From contig NZ_JACSGR010000004.1 of assembly GCF_016025525.2 (NCBI RefSeq), positions 124,001 to 188,000 of the forward strand: a DNA stretch of 64,000 nucleotides, given 5' to 3'. Below, one piece after another: positions 24,790 to 33,105 of this stretch. How positions within the stretch are numbered: the first letter of the stretch is position 1; every line of letters begins with the position of its first letter. The notes under the pieces were generated by a model. That model did no database searches. It had not been told where the DNA came from and saw only the letters and a program-made list of their open reading frames with translations. Source of the DNA: Eikenella glucosivorans. GTDB taxonomy: Bacteria > Pseudomonadota > Gammaproteobacteria > Burkholderiales > Neisseriaceae. The position numbers and the translations under genes are program-made.

Positions 24790-25915
24790 GAGCGCGGGCG
24801 GCTACCCGCCCTATCCGGCCAGCGACCACTACGACCCGGTCCGCCGCCGGTTTTTCAACCCCGAGCCACAACGCCTGCTGCGGCCGCTGGATTTTGCCGG
24901 CGCGTTTAAAATGTTCCGCCGCCAAGGCCGTTTTCCCGCGCGGCCGCTGCCCTTTATGCGGCCGGATTTTTCCGCCTTCAGCCAGGCGGGCGGCAGGCTA
25001 CCTGAAAACGAGCGCAGCGAGTTTCGCCAAAACGAGTGCAGCGAGTTTCGCCAAAACGAGCGCGGCGGGTTTCTCCAAAAAGGGCAGGGCGTGCTTGGCG
25101 CACATCAGGCCGATGAGCAGGCGGCGCGTTTCGTGTGGTTCGGGCATTCCACCCTGCTGCTGCGCGTGGCCGGGCTGAACATCCTCACCGACCCCGTATT
25201 CGGCATGAGCGCCGCGCCGCACAACGGCATGTTCCGCCGTTTCCAGCCGCCGCCCGCCGCGCCGCAAGAGCTGCCGCCGCTGGATGTCATCCTCTACAGC
25301 CACAGCCATTACGACCACTTGGAAGAAGCCTTCGTGCGGCGTGTGGCACGCAGCGGGGTGCGGTTTATCGTGCCGCTGGGCATGGAAGTGCTGCTGCGGC
25401 GCTGGGGCGTGCCGGCGGGCAACATCCTCACGGCGGATTGGTATCAGCGCCATCATGTTGGCGCGGTAGGGTTTACCGCCGTGCCCGCCCGCCACGACAG
25501 CTCGCGTAACCTGGCTGACCGCAACCGCGCTTTGTGGGCGGGCTGGGCGATCGAAGGTGGTGGGCAGCGCTTCTATTTCAGCGGCGATTCTTCTTACGGC
25601 AGCCACTTTGCCGAAATTGGGCGGCGCTTCGACGGCTTCGACCTGGCCTTTGTGGAAAACGGGCAATACGACCGCCGCTGGCCGGATAACCACATGTTTC
25701 CCGAGCAGACTGTGCAGGCCGCCATCGACGTGGGCGCGCGCCGCCTGATGCCCATCCACTGGGGCGCCTTCAGCCTGGCGCTGCATGATTGGGACGAGCC
25801 GGTGCGCCGCAGCATGCCGCTGGCGCAGTCGCGCGGCCTGCCGGTGCTCACGCCGCTGATGGGGCAGGTGTTTGGCGTGGATACGGAAACGCGGTTTTGG
25901 TGGGAAGAAATTTGA
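24779..25915 (+). CDS. metallo-beta-lactamase-fold hydrolase with a repeat-derived insert
   Basis: 378 residues, resembling RomA/NAPE-PLD-like Zn hydrolases. The metal motif is SHSHYDHLE (HxHxDH) near residue 178, with FVWFGHSTLLLRVAGLNILTDPVFG before it and FSGDSSYGSHFAEIG and MPIHWGAFSLALHDWDEP after it. The substrate is unknown; relatives act on lipids or on organophosphate-like esters. Residues 73-101 are an unusual insert encoded by an uptake sequence plus three 24-bp repeats. The gene overlaps murF by 11 bp although its role in wall synthesis is not evident. Confidence 0.85.
   Translation: MKRRSAGGYPPYPASDHYDPVRRRFFNPEPQRLLRPLDFAGAFKMFRRQGRFPARPLPFMRPDFSAFSQAGGRLPENERSEFRQNECSEFRQNERGGFLQKGQGVLGAHQADEQAARFVWFGHSTLLLRVAGLNILTDPVFGMSAAPHNGMFRRFQPPPAAPQELPPLDVILYSHSHYDHLEEAFVRRVARSGVRFIVPLGMEVLLRRWGVPAGNILTADWYQRHHVGAVGFTAVPARHDSSRNLADRNRALWAGWAIEGGGQRFYFSGDSSYGSHFAEIGRRFDGFDLAFVENGQYDRRWPDNHMFPEQTVQAAIDVGARRLMPIHWGAFSLALHDWDEPVRRSMPLAQSRGLPVLTPLMGQVFGVDTETRFWWEEI
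25007..25078 (+). repeat. three tandem 24-bp repeats inside a coding sequence
   Basis: Units at 25007-25030, 25031-25054 and 25055-25078. The first two differ by one base and the third by a few more. Each codes for NE(R/C)(S/G)(E/G)F(R/L)Q. They follow directly on an uptake sequence (24995-25008). The unit matches, on the opposite strand, a companion motif at about 13125-13155. Confidence 0.9.
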
Positions 25916-26084
25916 CGGGGAAAAGGGCGGGAAAGGTTTCAGGTGGCCTCTTTCGGGCGGCGGCTTGGTTTATAATGCCGCCTTTTGGCAGTTTGTGCTG
26001 TTTGCCGCGCTCTGATACACGATAATTTTCAGGTAGCCTTTGGTTTCAGGCAGCCTGATCGCAAAACGATTTTAAGGAAGTTTT

Positions 26085-27167
26085 ATGTTTTTATGGTTGG
26101 CCAAGCTCAGCAATTGGATTTCGGCGCTGAATGTTTTCCAATACACCACTTTCCGCGCGGTGATGGCGGCGCTCACGGCGCTGCTGTTCAGCCTGATGCT
26201 GGGGCCGTGGACCATCCGCAAGCTCACGGAATTGAAGGCAGGGCAGGCCATCCGCAGCGACGGCCCGCAAACCCACTTGGCCAAGGCGGGCACGCCCACC
26301 ATGGGCGGGGTGCTGATTTTGGTGTCGATCACGGTGTCCACGCTGCTGTGGAGCAATGTGTCGAACCCGTATATCTGGATTCTGCTGGGCGTGCTGCTGG
26401 GCACGGGCGCGCTGGGCTTCTACGACGACTGGCGCAAGGTGGTGTATAAAGACCCGCACGGCGTGTCGGCCAAGTTTAAGATGGTGTGGCAGAGCAGCGT
26501 GGCGCTGGCGGCGGGCCTGCTGCTGTTTTATGTGGCGAGCAATGCGGCCAACAATATTTTGATTGTGCCTTTCTTCAAGCAGGTGGCGCTGCCGCTGGGC
26601 GTGGCGGGCTTTGTGGTGCTGTCGTATTTCACGATTGTGGGCACCTCTAATGCGGTGAACCTCACCGACGGCCTGGACGGGCTGGCGGCCTTCCCGGTGG
26701 TGCTGGTGGCGGGCGGGATGGCGGTGTTTGCCTATGTTACGGGGCACTGGCAGTTTGCGCGCTACCTGCAGCTGCCTTTCGTGCCGGGGGCGAACGAGGT
26801 GATGGTGTTTTGCGCGGCGATGTGCGGGGCATGCTTGGGTTTTTTGTGGTTTAACGCGGCGCCGGCGCAGGTGTTTATGGGCGACGTGGGCGCGCTGGCG
26901 CTGGGCGCGGCGCTGGGCACGGTGGCGGTGATTGTGCGGCAGGAGTTTGTGTTGGTGATTATGGGCGGGCTGTTTGTGGCGGAGGCGTTGAGCGTGATGC
27001 TGCAGGTGGGCTGGTATAAGAGGACGAAAAAGCGCATCTTCCTGATGGCGCCGATCCACCATCATTTCGAGCAGAAGGGCTGGAAGGAAACGCAGGTGGT
27101 GGTGCGCTTTTGGATCATCACCATCGTGCTGGTGCTGGTGGGGTTGAGCACGCTGAAAATCCGCTAA
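26085..27167 (+). CDS. mraY: phospho-MurNAc-pentapeptide transferase
   Basis: 360 residues with about ten membrane helices. GTPTMGGVLIL, GFYDDWRKV (Asp pair), NAVNLTDGLDGLA and FMGDVGALALGAALG are conserved active-site loops, and PIHHHFE near the C-terminus is diagnostic. It transfers phospho-MurNAc-pentapeptide to undecaprenyl phosphate, making lipid I at the inner membrane. AAGGAAG precedes the ATG. It is separated from murF by the hydrolase gene and an uptake-sequence spacer. Confidence 0.97.
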   Translation: MFLWLAKLSNWISALNVFQYTTFRAVMAALTALLFSLMLGPWTIRKLTELKAGQAIRSDGPQTHLAKAGTPTMGGVLILVSITVSTLLWSNVSNPYIWILLGVLLGTGALGFYDDWRKVVYKDPHGVSAKFKMVWQSSVALAAGLLLFYVASNAANNILIVPFFKQVALPLGVAGFVVLSYFTIVGTSNAVNLTDGLDGLAAFPVVLVAGGMAVFAYVTGHWQFARYLQLPFVPGANEVMVFCAAMCGACLGFLWFNAAPAQVFMGDVGALALGAALGTVAVIVRQEFVLVIMGGLFVAEALSVMLQVGWYKRTKKRIFLMAPIHHHFEQKGWKETQVVVRFWIITIVLVLVGLSTLKIR

Positions 27168-27171
27168 ACGG

Positions 27172-27211
27172 TTTTCAGGTAGCCTCAACAGGCTAAGAGG
27201 CTACCTGAAAA
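27172..27211. terminator. uptake-sequence hairpin after mraY
   Basis: TTTTCAGGTAGCCTC (27172-27186) pairs with GAGGCTACCTGAAAA (27197-27211). It lies inside the dcw cluster and may reduce read-through into the genes downstream. Confidence 0.7.
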
Positions 27212-27230
27212 ATAAAAGGAGGGTTCCGTT

Positions 27231-27533
27231 ATGCTGCTGCAAATGCTGATTTTGCTGGCTTTCGCCAAATTGCAGGATTTCGTTGAAGAATCGTATGCCT
27301 GGCAGTGGGCACTGGCTTTTGCGGGCGTAACCTTCCTACTCAGCCTGTTCGGCGGCAGCCTGATTGCGGCAGCTCTTTCCGCCGTGATTTGGGGCCTGTA
27401 TTCATGGGGCTATTTCGCCTTGCTGCGGCGGCTGGCGGACAGTTTGATTTTGTGGCTGATGGTGTGCATCGGCGGGATTATGCTGCCGTGGCTGCTGCTA
27501 TTGAAATTGATAGCCGCCGCGAGCGGGCAGTAA
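27231..27533 (+). CDS. small membrane protein within the dcw cluster, unknown function
   Basis: 100 residues, almost entirely hydrophobic, with three probable membrane helices (about residues 24-43, 46-67 and 70-95). An early AFAKLQDFVEESYAW stretch is amphipathic. AAAGGAGGG precedes the ATG. I do not recognise the family. It sits between mraY and murD, where related genera carry other genes or none, and is followed by a repeat-filled spacer. Confidence 0.65.
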   Translation: MLLQMLILLAFAKLQDFVEESYAWQWALAFAGVTFLLSLFGGSLIAAALSAVIWGLYSWGYFALLRRLADSLILWLMVCIGGIMLPWLLLLKLIAAASGQ

Positions 27534-27660
27534 GGCTACCTGAAAGCGCCCGCTTCAGCGAAGCTAAAACGCAGCTTCAGCGAAGTCAAAACTCTGTTGC
27601 GGCGCAGCCGAGGCTGGGTTTCAGCGAAGCTAAAAATAGGCTAAATCAAAACTAAAGTGA
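27534..27660. repeat. uptake sequence followed by companion repeat units
   Basis: After GGCTACCTGAAA at 27535, three units of the type CAGCGAAGCTAAAA/CAGCGAAGTCAAAA occur at about 27553, 27573 and 27621. A GCGGCGCAGCCGAGGCTGGG stretch also resembles the motif near 10799. This is the same companion family as at 13.0-13.6 kb. Confidence 0.6.
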
Positions 27661-27704
27661 GAACGCGGCCGCCCGCAGCCAAGACGGGCGGCATGGAGAA
27701 CAAA

Positions 27705-29048
27705 ATGCAAAGCGAATGGCAAAACCAAAAAATCCTCGTGGCCGGCATGGGTGGCAGCGGCGTTTCCATGCTCAACTTCCTGCGCCGCAAAGGCGCGCAA
27801 GTCGCCGCCTATGATGCCGATTTCCCCGCCGATAAGCAGGCCGCGCTGCAACAGCGCTTCCCCGGCCTCGCCTGCCACACAGGCTACCTGAAAAACGCCC
27901 TGGCCGAAGGCTTCGGCATCCTCGCCCTCAGCCCCGGCATCAGCGAGCGCGCGCCCGAAATCGAAGCCTTCAAGCAAGCCGGAGGCCGCGTGCTGGGCGA
28001 CGTGGAAATCCTCGCCCGCGAGCTCGCAGGCAGGCGCGACAAAATCATCGCCATCACCGGCAGCAACGGCAAAACCACCGTTACCAGCCTGGTCGGCCAC
28101 CTATGCCGCGAATGTGGGCTCGATACCGTGGTGGCCGGCAACATCGGCACGCCCGTGCTCGAAGCCTACGAAGACCGGCAAGAGCAAAGCGCCGACGTGT
28201 GGGTGCTCGAGCTCTCCAGCTTCCAGCTGGAAAACACCGACCACTTGAACGCCGCCGCCGCCGCCGTGCTCAACATTTCCGAAGACCACCTCAACCGCTA
28301 CGACGACCTGCTCGATTACGCCCACGCCAAAGACAAAATCTTCCGCGGCAGCGGCGTGCAAGTGCTCAACGCCGACGACCCCCTGTGCCGCGCCATGAAG
28401 CGCAGCGGGCGCGAAGTGCGCCGTTTTTCGCTGCAAGGGCAGGCCGATTATTGGTTTGACGCCGCCTCGGGCTGCCTGAAACACGGCACGGAAACGCTGA
28501 TTGCCGCCACCGACATCCCGCTGCAAGGCCTGCACAATGCCGCCAACGTGTTGGCCGCGCTCGCCCTGTGCGAAGCCGTCGGCCTGCCGCGCGCCGAACT
28601 GCTGCGCCATGTGCGCACCTTCAAAGGCCTGCCGCACCGCGTGGAAAAAATCGGCGAGAAAAACGGCGTGGTGTTTATCGACGACAGCAAGGGCACCAAC
28701 GTGGGCGCCACCGAAGCCGCCATCGCCGGCCTGCAAAGCCCGCTCTTCCTGATTGCCGGCGGGCAGGGCAAAGGGCAGGACTTTACCCCGCTGAAAAACG
28801 TGCTGCCCGGCAAGGCCCGCGCCGTGCTGCTCATCGGCGTGGACGCGCCGCAAATCCGCCGCGACCTTGCCGGCTGCGGCGTGGAGATGATTGACTGCGC
28901 CAGCTTGCAGGAAGCCGTGCAAACCGCCTACCGCCAGGCCGCGCCCGGCGACATCGTGCTGCTCAGCCCCGCCTGCGCCAGCTTCGATATGTTTAAAGGC
29001 TACGCGCACCGCTCGCAGGTGTTTATTGAGGCGTTTGAGGCGCTGTAG
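27705..29048 (+). CDS. murD: UDP-MurNAc-L-alanine:D-glutamate ligase
   Basis: 447 residues. ILVAGMGGSGVSMLNFL is the N-terminal UDP-binding fold, ITGSNGKTTVTSLV the P-loop near residue 118, and ELSSFQLE and DSKGTNVGATEAAI later active-site segments. The frame is open upstream, but the ATG at 27705 has GGAG six bases before it and matches the usual short N-terminus. Uptake sequences code for TGYLKNALAE (near residue 61) and, in a variant form, GCLKHGTE. Confidence 0.96.
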   Translation: MQSEWQNQKILVAGMGGSGVSMLNFLRRKGAQVAAYDADFPADKQAALQQRFPGLACHTGYLKNALAEGFGILALSPGISERAPEIEAFKQAGGRVLGDVEILARELAGRRDKIIAITGSNGKTTVTSLVGHLCRECGLDTVVAGNIGTPVLEAYEDRQEQSADVWVLELSSFQLENTDHLNAAAAAVLNISEDHLNRYDDLLDYAHAKDKIFRGSGVQVLNADDPLCRAMKRSGREVRRFSLQGQADYWFDAASGCLKHGTETLIAATDIPLQGLHNAANVLAALALCEAVGLPRAELLRHVRTFKGLPHRVEKIGEKNGVVFIDDSKGTNVGATEAAIAGLQSPLFLIAGGQGKGQDFTPLKNVLPGKARAVLLIGVDAPQIRRDLAGCGVEMIDCASLQEAVQTAYRQAAPGDIVLLSPACASFDMFKGYAHRSQVFIEAFEAL

Positions 29049-29146
29049 GCGGGTGGTTGAATTTCAGGTAGCCTCTGCCGAAACCTGAACAGGCTATCTG
29101 AAAAATAATGTGCTCTCAGACGAACTAAATATCTGGGAAAACACAA

Positions 29147-29725
29147 ATGGTATTACACACCTTTTTAGAAAACTTCCCATGGCGCCGGTTTGCCACGCCT
29201 TATGAATCCCATGCTAAAGGGGTAAAGCAGAATATTTTGAATATATTGGCAGGTTCGGCTGCAGAAAAGGATTATGAGCAGCTGATAGACAGCTTGGAAT
29301 CTCAAGCTTGGCTGGTGAAGTTGTCGCCTTGGGGGCTGAAGCTCTGTTTGGCGCTGCTGGCAGAAGATAAGCCGAATAAAGCCCTGCTGCTCAAAGGAAT
29401 GCGCACGCTGTTTGAGGCGGCAAACTATAGCACTCAATCCCCGCAGACCCAAGCATTTAAAGAAACCAAGGGCAAAGCGCTGAAATATGAAGCATTTAAA
29501 GAAAAATTGTTCGACCCCGCCTTCGATGGCGCGATGGATGATGAATTTCTTAAAATAACCAAAACATTAGACAGGCATTATTTGCATGTGTCTATTTTAG
29601 AAATGTTTGCGGCAAACCAAGCCTTGATAGTAGGCTTCGCATCTTCCGAGGATAAGGAAGTTGCTCGGCAGGCTGTCCTACTGGCGGAAGCGATTAAAAA
29701 TCCGAAGCAGTATCCTTGCAGTTAG
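29147..29725 (+). CDS. hypothetical protein inserted in the dcw cluster
   Basis: 192 residues, mostly helical, with no signal or membrane segment. The N-terminus FLENFPWRRFATPYESHAKGVKQNILNILAG and the lysine-rich middle (KETKGKALKYEAFKEKLFDPAFDGAMDDEF) are not recognised. The coding sequence is clearly richer in A and T than murD and ftsW on either side, which suggests separate origin. GGGAAA lies upstream of the ATG. Uptake sequences stand on both sides (29063 and 29101 before it, 29756 and 29785 after), so the gene reads as an uptake-sequence-flanked cassette. Confidence 0.65.
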   Translation: MVLHTFLENFPWRRFATPYESHAKGVKQNILNILAGSAAEKDYEQLIDSLESQAWLVKLSPWGLKLCLALLAEDKPNKALLLKGMRTLFEAANYSTQSPQTQAFKETKGKALKYEAFKEKLFDPAFDGAMDDEFLKITKTLDRHYLHVSILEMFAANQALIVGFASSEDKEVARQAVLLAEAIKNPKQYPCS

Positions 29726-29755
29726 CCTGCCGCAGGCTGACAAAGTGCAGCGGAC

Positions 29756-29798
29756 TTTTCAGGTAGCCTCCTCCGCAGCCGCAAAGGCTACCTGAAAA
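29756..29798. terminator. uptake-sequence hairpin upstream of ftsW
   Basis: TTTTCAGGTAGCCT and AGGCTACCTGAAAA form inverted arms around a GC-rich loop, after the hypothetical gene and 40 bp before the ftsW start. Confidence 0.65.
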
Positions 29799-29838
29799 AG
29801 TTTTCCCATTGATTTATGAAGTAACCCGAAACACCCGA

Positions 29839-30993
29839 ATGATTACCGAATCCAAACTCCTCGACCGCAAAATCCTGCGCCACGGCTACACTGTCGATCA
29901 ATCGCTGCTGTGGCTGGTGGTGCTGATGCTGGGCTTCAGCCTGGTGATGGTGTATTCTGCCTCGGTGGCTTATGCCGGGCAGGCCAACGGCAGCAAATGG
30001 TTTTTCCTCATCCGACAGGCGTCTTATATCACCGGCGGCGGCCTGCTGGCCTGGGGTGCGTTTCTGGTGCCGATGCGGGTGTGGCAGAAATATTCGATGG
30101 CGCTGCTCTTGGGCAGCTTGATCCTGCTGATGGTGGTGCTGGTGGTGGGGCGCGAAATCAACGGCGCGCGCCGCTGGATTCATGTGGGGCCGATCAATTT
30201 GCAGCCCACGGAGTTTTTCAAGCTGGCGGTAATCCTTTATCTTTCGGGTTTTTTTATGCGCCGCTCGGAAGTGTTGCAGCATTTGAAGAAGGTGTGCTGG
30301 GTGGCGCTGCCGGTGGGCGGCGGGCTGGGGCTGATTATGTTGCAGCCGGATTTCGGCTCGTTTGTGGTGGTGTCGGTGATCAGCATCGGGCTGTTGTTTT
30401 TGGTGGGGCTGCCGTTTCGCTGGTTTATCGTGGTGGTGCTGGCGGGTTTGAGCGGCATGGGCGCGCTGGTGCTGATTTCGCCCTACCGCATGGCGCGCGT
30501 AACCGCCTTCCTCGACCCGTGGGCCGACCCGCTGGGCAGCGGCTACCAGCTCACACACGCGCTGATGGCCATCGGCCGCGGCGGCTGGACGGGCGTGGGC
30601 TTGGGCGCGGGCCTGGAAAAACGGTTCTACCTGCCCGAAGCACACACCGACTTCATCACGGCGGTCATCGGCGAGGAATTCGGCTTCCTCGGCATGATGG
30701 TGCTCACCGCCTGCTATTTGTGGCTGGTGTGGCGTGCGTTTTCCATTGGCAAGATGGCGCGCGATCTGGAGCAGTTTTTCGGTGCCTTCGTGGCCAGCGG
30801 CGTGGGTATCTGGTTGGGTATCCAAAGCTTTTTCAACATCGGCGTGAACATCGGCCTTTTGCCCACCAAGGGGCTCACCCTGCCGCTGATTTCCTTCGGC
30901 GGCTCGGCCTTGTGGGCGATGCTGATCGCGCTTGCGCTGCTGCTGCGGGTGGATTATGAAAACCGCCGCAAAATGCGCGGGTTTAATGTGTAA
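29839..30993 (+). CDS. ftsW: septal peptidoglycan glycosyltransferase FtsW
   Basis: 384 residues with about ten membrane helices, SEDS family. GREINGARRWIHVGPINLQPTEFFKLA and IGEEFGFLGMM are conserved, as is LLPTKGLTLPLISFGGSALW, and the catalytic Asp lies in the loop FLDPWADPLGSGYQL. It polymerises glycan strands with FtsI. The start is uncertain: the ATG at 29839 is the first in frame but has only a weak ribosome binding site, and a TTG at 29809 is also open. Confidence 0.95.
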   Translation: MITESKLLDRKILRHGYTVDQSLLWLVVLMLGFSLVMVYSASVAYAGQANGSKWFFLIRQASYITGGGLLAWGAFLVPMRVWQKYSMALLLGSLILLMVVLVVGREINGARRWIHVGPINLQPTEFFKLAVILYLSGFFMRRSEVLQHLKKVCWVALPVGGGLGLIMLQPDFGSFVVVSVISIGLLFLVGLPFRWFIVVVLAGLSGMGALVLISPYRMARVTAFLDPWADPLGSGYQLTHALMAIGRGGWTGVGLGAGLEKRFYLPEAHTDFITAVIGEEFGFLGMMVLTACYLWLVWRAFSIGKMARDLEQFFGAFVASGVGIWLGIQSFFNIGVNIGLLPTKGLTLPLISFGGSALWAMLIALALLLRVDYENRRKMRGFNV

Positions 30994-31002
30994 AGGACGA
31001 AT

Positions 31003-32097
31003 ATGGGCGGCAAAACATTTTTGCTGATGGCCGGCGGCACCGGCGGGCATATCTTTCCGGCGCTGGCAGTGGCTGCCGCGCTGAAGGAGCGCGGGCAGAA
31101 CGTGCTGTGGCTGGGCAGCGAGGGCGCGATGGAAACGCGCATCGTACCGCAGCACGGCATTGAAATCGAAACGCTGGCCATCAAAGGCGTGCGCGGCAAC
31201 GGCCTCAAGCGCAAGCTCGCGCTGCCGTTCACGCTGTGGCGCACCGTTTGCGCAGCCAAACGGATTATCCGGCAGCACCATATCGACGGCGTGATCGGCT
31301 TCGGCGGTTTTGTAACCGTGCCCGGCGGCATCGCGGCCAAGCTCTGCGGTGTGCCGATTGTGATTCACGAGCAAAACGCGGTGGCCGGATTGTCGAACCG
31401 CATTTTGGCCAAGCTGGCCAGCCGTGTGCTGTATGCCTTCCCCAAGGCCTTTGCCGATGAAGACGGGCTGGTGGGCAACCCGGTGCGTGCCGATATTGCC
31501 GCCTTGCCCGCGCTCCAGGAGCGTTTTGCTGCGCGCGAGGGCAGGTTGAAACTGCTGGTTACCGGCGGCAGCCTGGGTGCGGATATCCTGAACCGCCTGT
31601 TGCCCGAAGCGCTGGCGCTGCTGCCCGAAGAACAACGCCCGCAGGTGCGCCACCAGAGCGGGCGTGGCAAGCTGGCAGGTTTGCAGCAGCGCTATGCCGA
31701 GGCGGGCGTGCAGGCCGAATGCAGCGAGTTTATCGATGATATGGCGGCGGCCTACGGCGCGGCGGATTTGGTGGTGTGCCGCTCCGGCGCGCTCACCATC
31801 GCCGAGCTGGCGGCGGCGGGCGTGGGCGCGCTGCTGGTGCCCTATCCCTATGCGGTGGACGACCATCAAACCGCCAATGCGCGCTTCGTGGCCGCCGGCG
31901 GGGCGGGGCTGCTGCTGCCGCAGGGCGAGCTCACGGCGCAGAAGCTGGCCTCCACCCTGGCCGGCCTGAACCGCAGCACCTGCCGCCAATGGGCGGAACA
32001 CGCGCGGCAGATGGCCAAGCCGGATAGCGCGGCCAAAGTGGCGGAAGCGGCGCTGGCGGCCGTGGCTGATTGCCGGATGAGGCTACCTGAAAAATAG
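31003..32097 (+). CDS. murG: lipid II synthase MurG
   Basis: 364 residues. MAGGTGGHIFPALAVA, IGFGGFVTVPGG, HEQNAVAGLSNR and CRSGALTIAELAAAG are the GT28 signatures. It adds GlcNAc to lipid I on the inner face of the membrane. AAGGACG precedes the ATG, 9 bp after ftsW. The last residues RLPEK are encoded by an uptake sequence that runs directly into the stop codon, so the C-terminus has been formed by the repeat. Confidence 0.97.
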   Translation: MGGKTFLLMAGGTGGHIFPALAVAAALKERGQNVLWLGSEGAMETRIVPQHGIEIETLAIKGVRGNGLKRKLALPFTLWRTVCAAKRIIRQHHIDGVIGFGGFVTVPGGIAAKLCGVPIVIHEQNAVAGLSNRILAKLASRVLYAFPKAFADEDGLVGNPVRADIAALPALQERFAAREGRLKLLVTGGSLGADILNRLLPEALALLPEEQRPQVRHQSGRGKLAGLQQRYAEAGVQAECSEFIDDMAAAYGAADLVVCRSGALTIAELAAAGVGALLVPYPYAVDDHQTANARFVAAGGAGLLLPQGELTAQKLASTLAGLNRSTCRQWAEHARQMAKPDSAAKVAEAALAAVADCRMRLPEK

Positions 32098-32193
32098 AAG
32101 CGGCGTCGGATTTTCAGGTAGCCTTTTGCTGCTGATGCGGTGCATTGGGAATATGATGGGTAAGCTGTTTTCAAGCCGATTGGGGATGATTCG

Positions 32194-32895
32194 ATGAAAC
32201 GCCTTCTGTTGTTGATTGTCGTTTGTTGCCTGGCCGCCTGCGTGAGCTATGAAACCGTTTCCCGTGTGGAATATGGGGAGCAGGTCAGCGGCCTGTTTTA
32301 TTCCCGCGATGACAACAGTGTTTATGCCTTGGGCGAGCATTTCGATTACCGCGCCCTGCCGTGCAACAGCGGCATTGAAGGCGGGTCGGGCTGGGAGATG
32401 TCGCTCTCGGTTTACGAAGTATGCATGAGCACCCTCAACTGGATGCTGGCCGACGACACGCGCCAAGCCGCCGTGGCGGTAGAAATTCCCGAATTGAACG
32501 TTGAGGGCGGGGCGAAAAACAAAATCAGCGGCCGTTTCCGCACCTACCGCCGGCTCAGCCGCGAGCAGGCGGACGCGCTGAGGAAGCAGCACGTGGGCCT
32601 GGCTTTGGCGGAAGCGCAGGATGCCGAACGGCTTTCGGCCGTGCTCGGGCGGAAGATCAGCGCCGACGGGCTGTATTACGCCGAAATCGGGTTTTACGGC
32701 CAAACCGTCCGCGTTGAAAACCGGCCGGAAATCCTGCAGCGGGGGCGGCTGGCGCGGCCTCTGGCGGTGAATATGCAATACAGCACCGTTGCCAAACAGC
32801 GCACCGTACGGCCGATTATCAGCGGCGTGGCGGGCGTGGTGCTGATTCCGGTTGTGCTGATTCCGTTGGCTCCCGTTCTGGCTATCGCGGGGTGA
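32194..32895 (+). CDS. putative lipoprotein in the dcw cluster
   Basis: 233 residues. The signal MKRLLLLIVVCCLAAC ends in a lipobox with the acylated Cys at residue 16. The mature part has VYALGEHFDYRAL and cysteines in ALPCNS and YEVCMS. A Gly/Val/Ile-rich hydrophobic C-terminus (ISGVAGVVLIPVVLIPLAPVLAIAG) could be a second membrane segment. No family is recognised. It lies between murG and murC but looks unrelated to wall precursor synthesis. Uptake sequences flank it on both sides. Confidence 0.7.
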   Translation: MKRLLLLIVVCCLAACVSYETVSRVEYGEQVSGLFYSRDDNSVYALGEHFDYRALPCNSGIEGGSGWEMSLSVYEVCMSTLNWMLADDTRQAAVAVEIPELNVEGGAKNKISGRFRTYRRLSREQADALRKQHVGLALAEAQDAERLSAVLGRKISADGLYYAEIGFYGQTVRVENRPEILQRGRLARPLAVNMQYSTVAKQRTVRPIISGVAGVVLIPVVLIPLAPVLAIAG

Positions 32896-33105
32896 TAACG
32901 GGCAGCAGGCTACCTGAAAAATCGGGATGGCCGGATTGGGCCCGGGATATGGTAATGTGTTGAAGCCTGTATTTTCAGGTAGCCTCTCCGGCCGCAGGTT
33001 CATTGCCGGAAAACATGGCATGATTGGGCGGCGGCATTTACAATAACGCTTTTCCCCAAACCGGCTGCCGCGCGGCGGCCGCGAGACAAAAATAGTTGGC
33101 AGATT

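Noticed and set aside
29788..32001. 737-residue minus-strand frame rich in His, Gln and Arg
   Set aside because: It spans both ftsW and murG on the opposite strand; composition is typical of an antisense shadow.
32896..33105. possible riboswitch or attenuator upstream of murC
   Set aside because: Only two uptake sequences and GC-rich filler are present; no leader peptide or known aptamer pattern could be seen.
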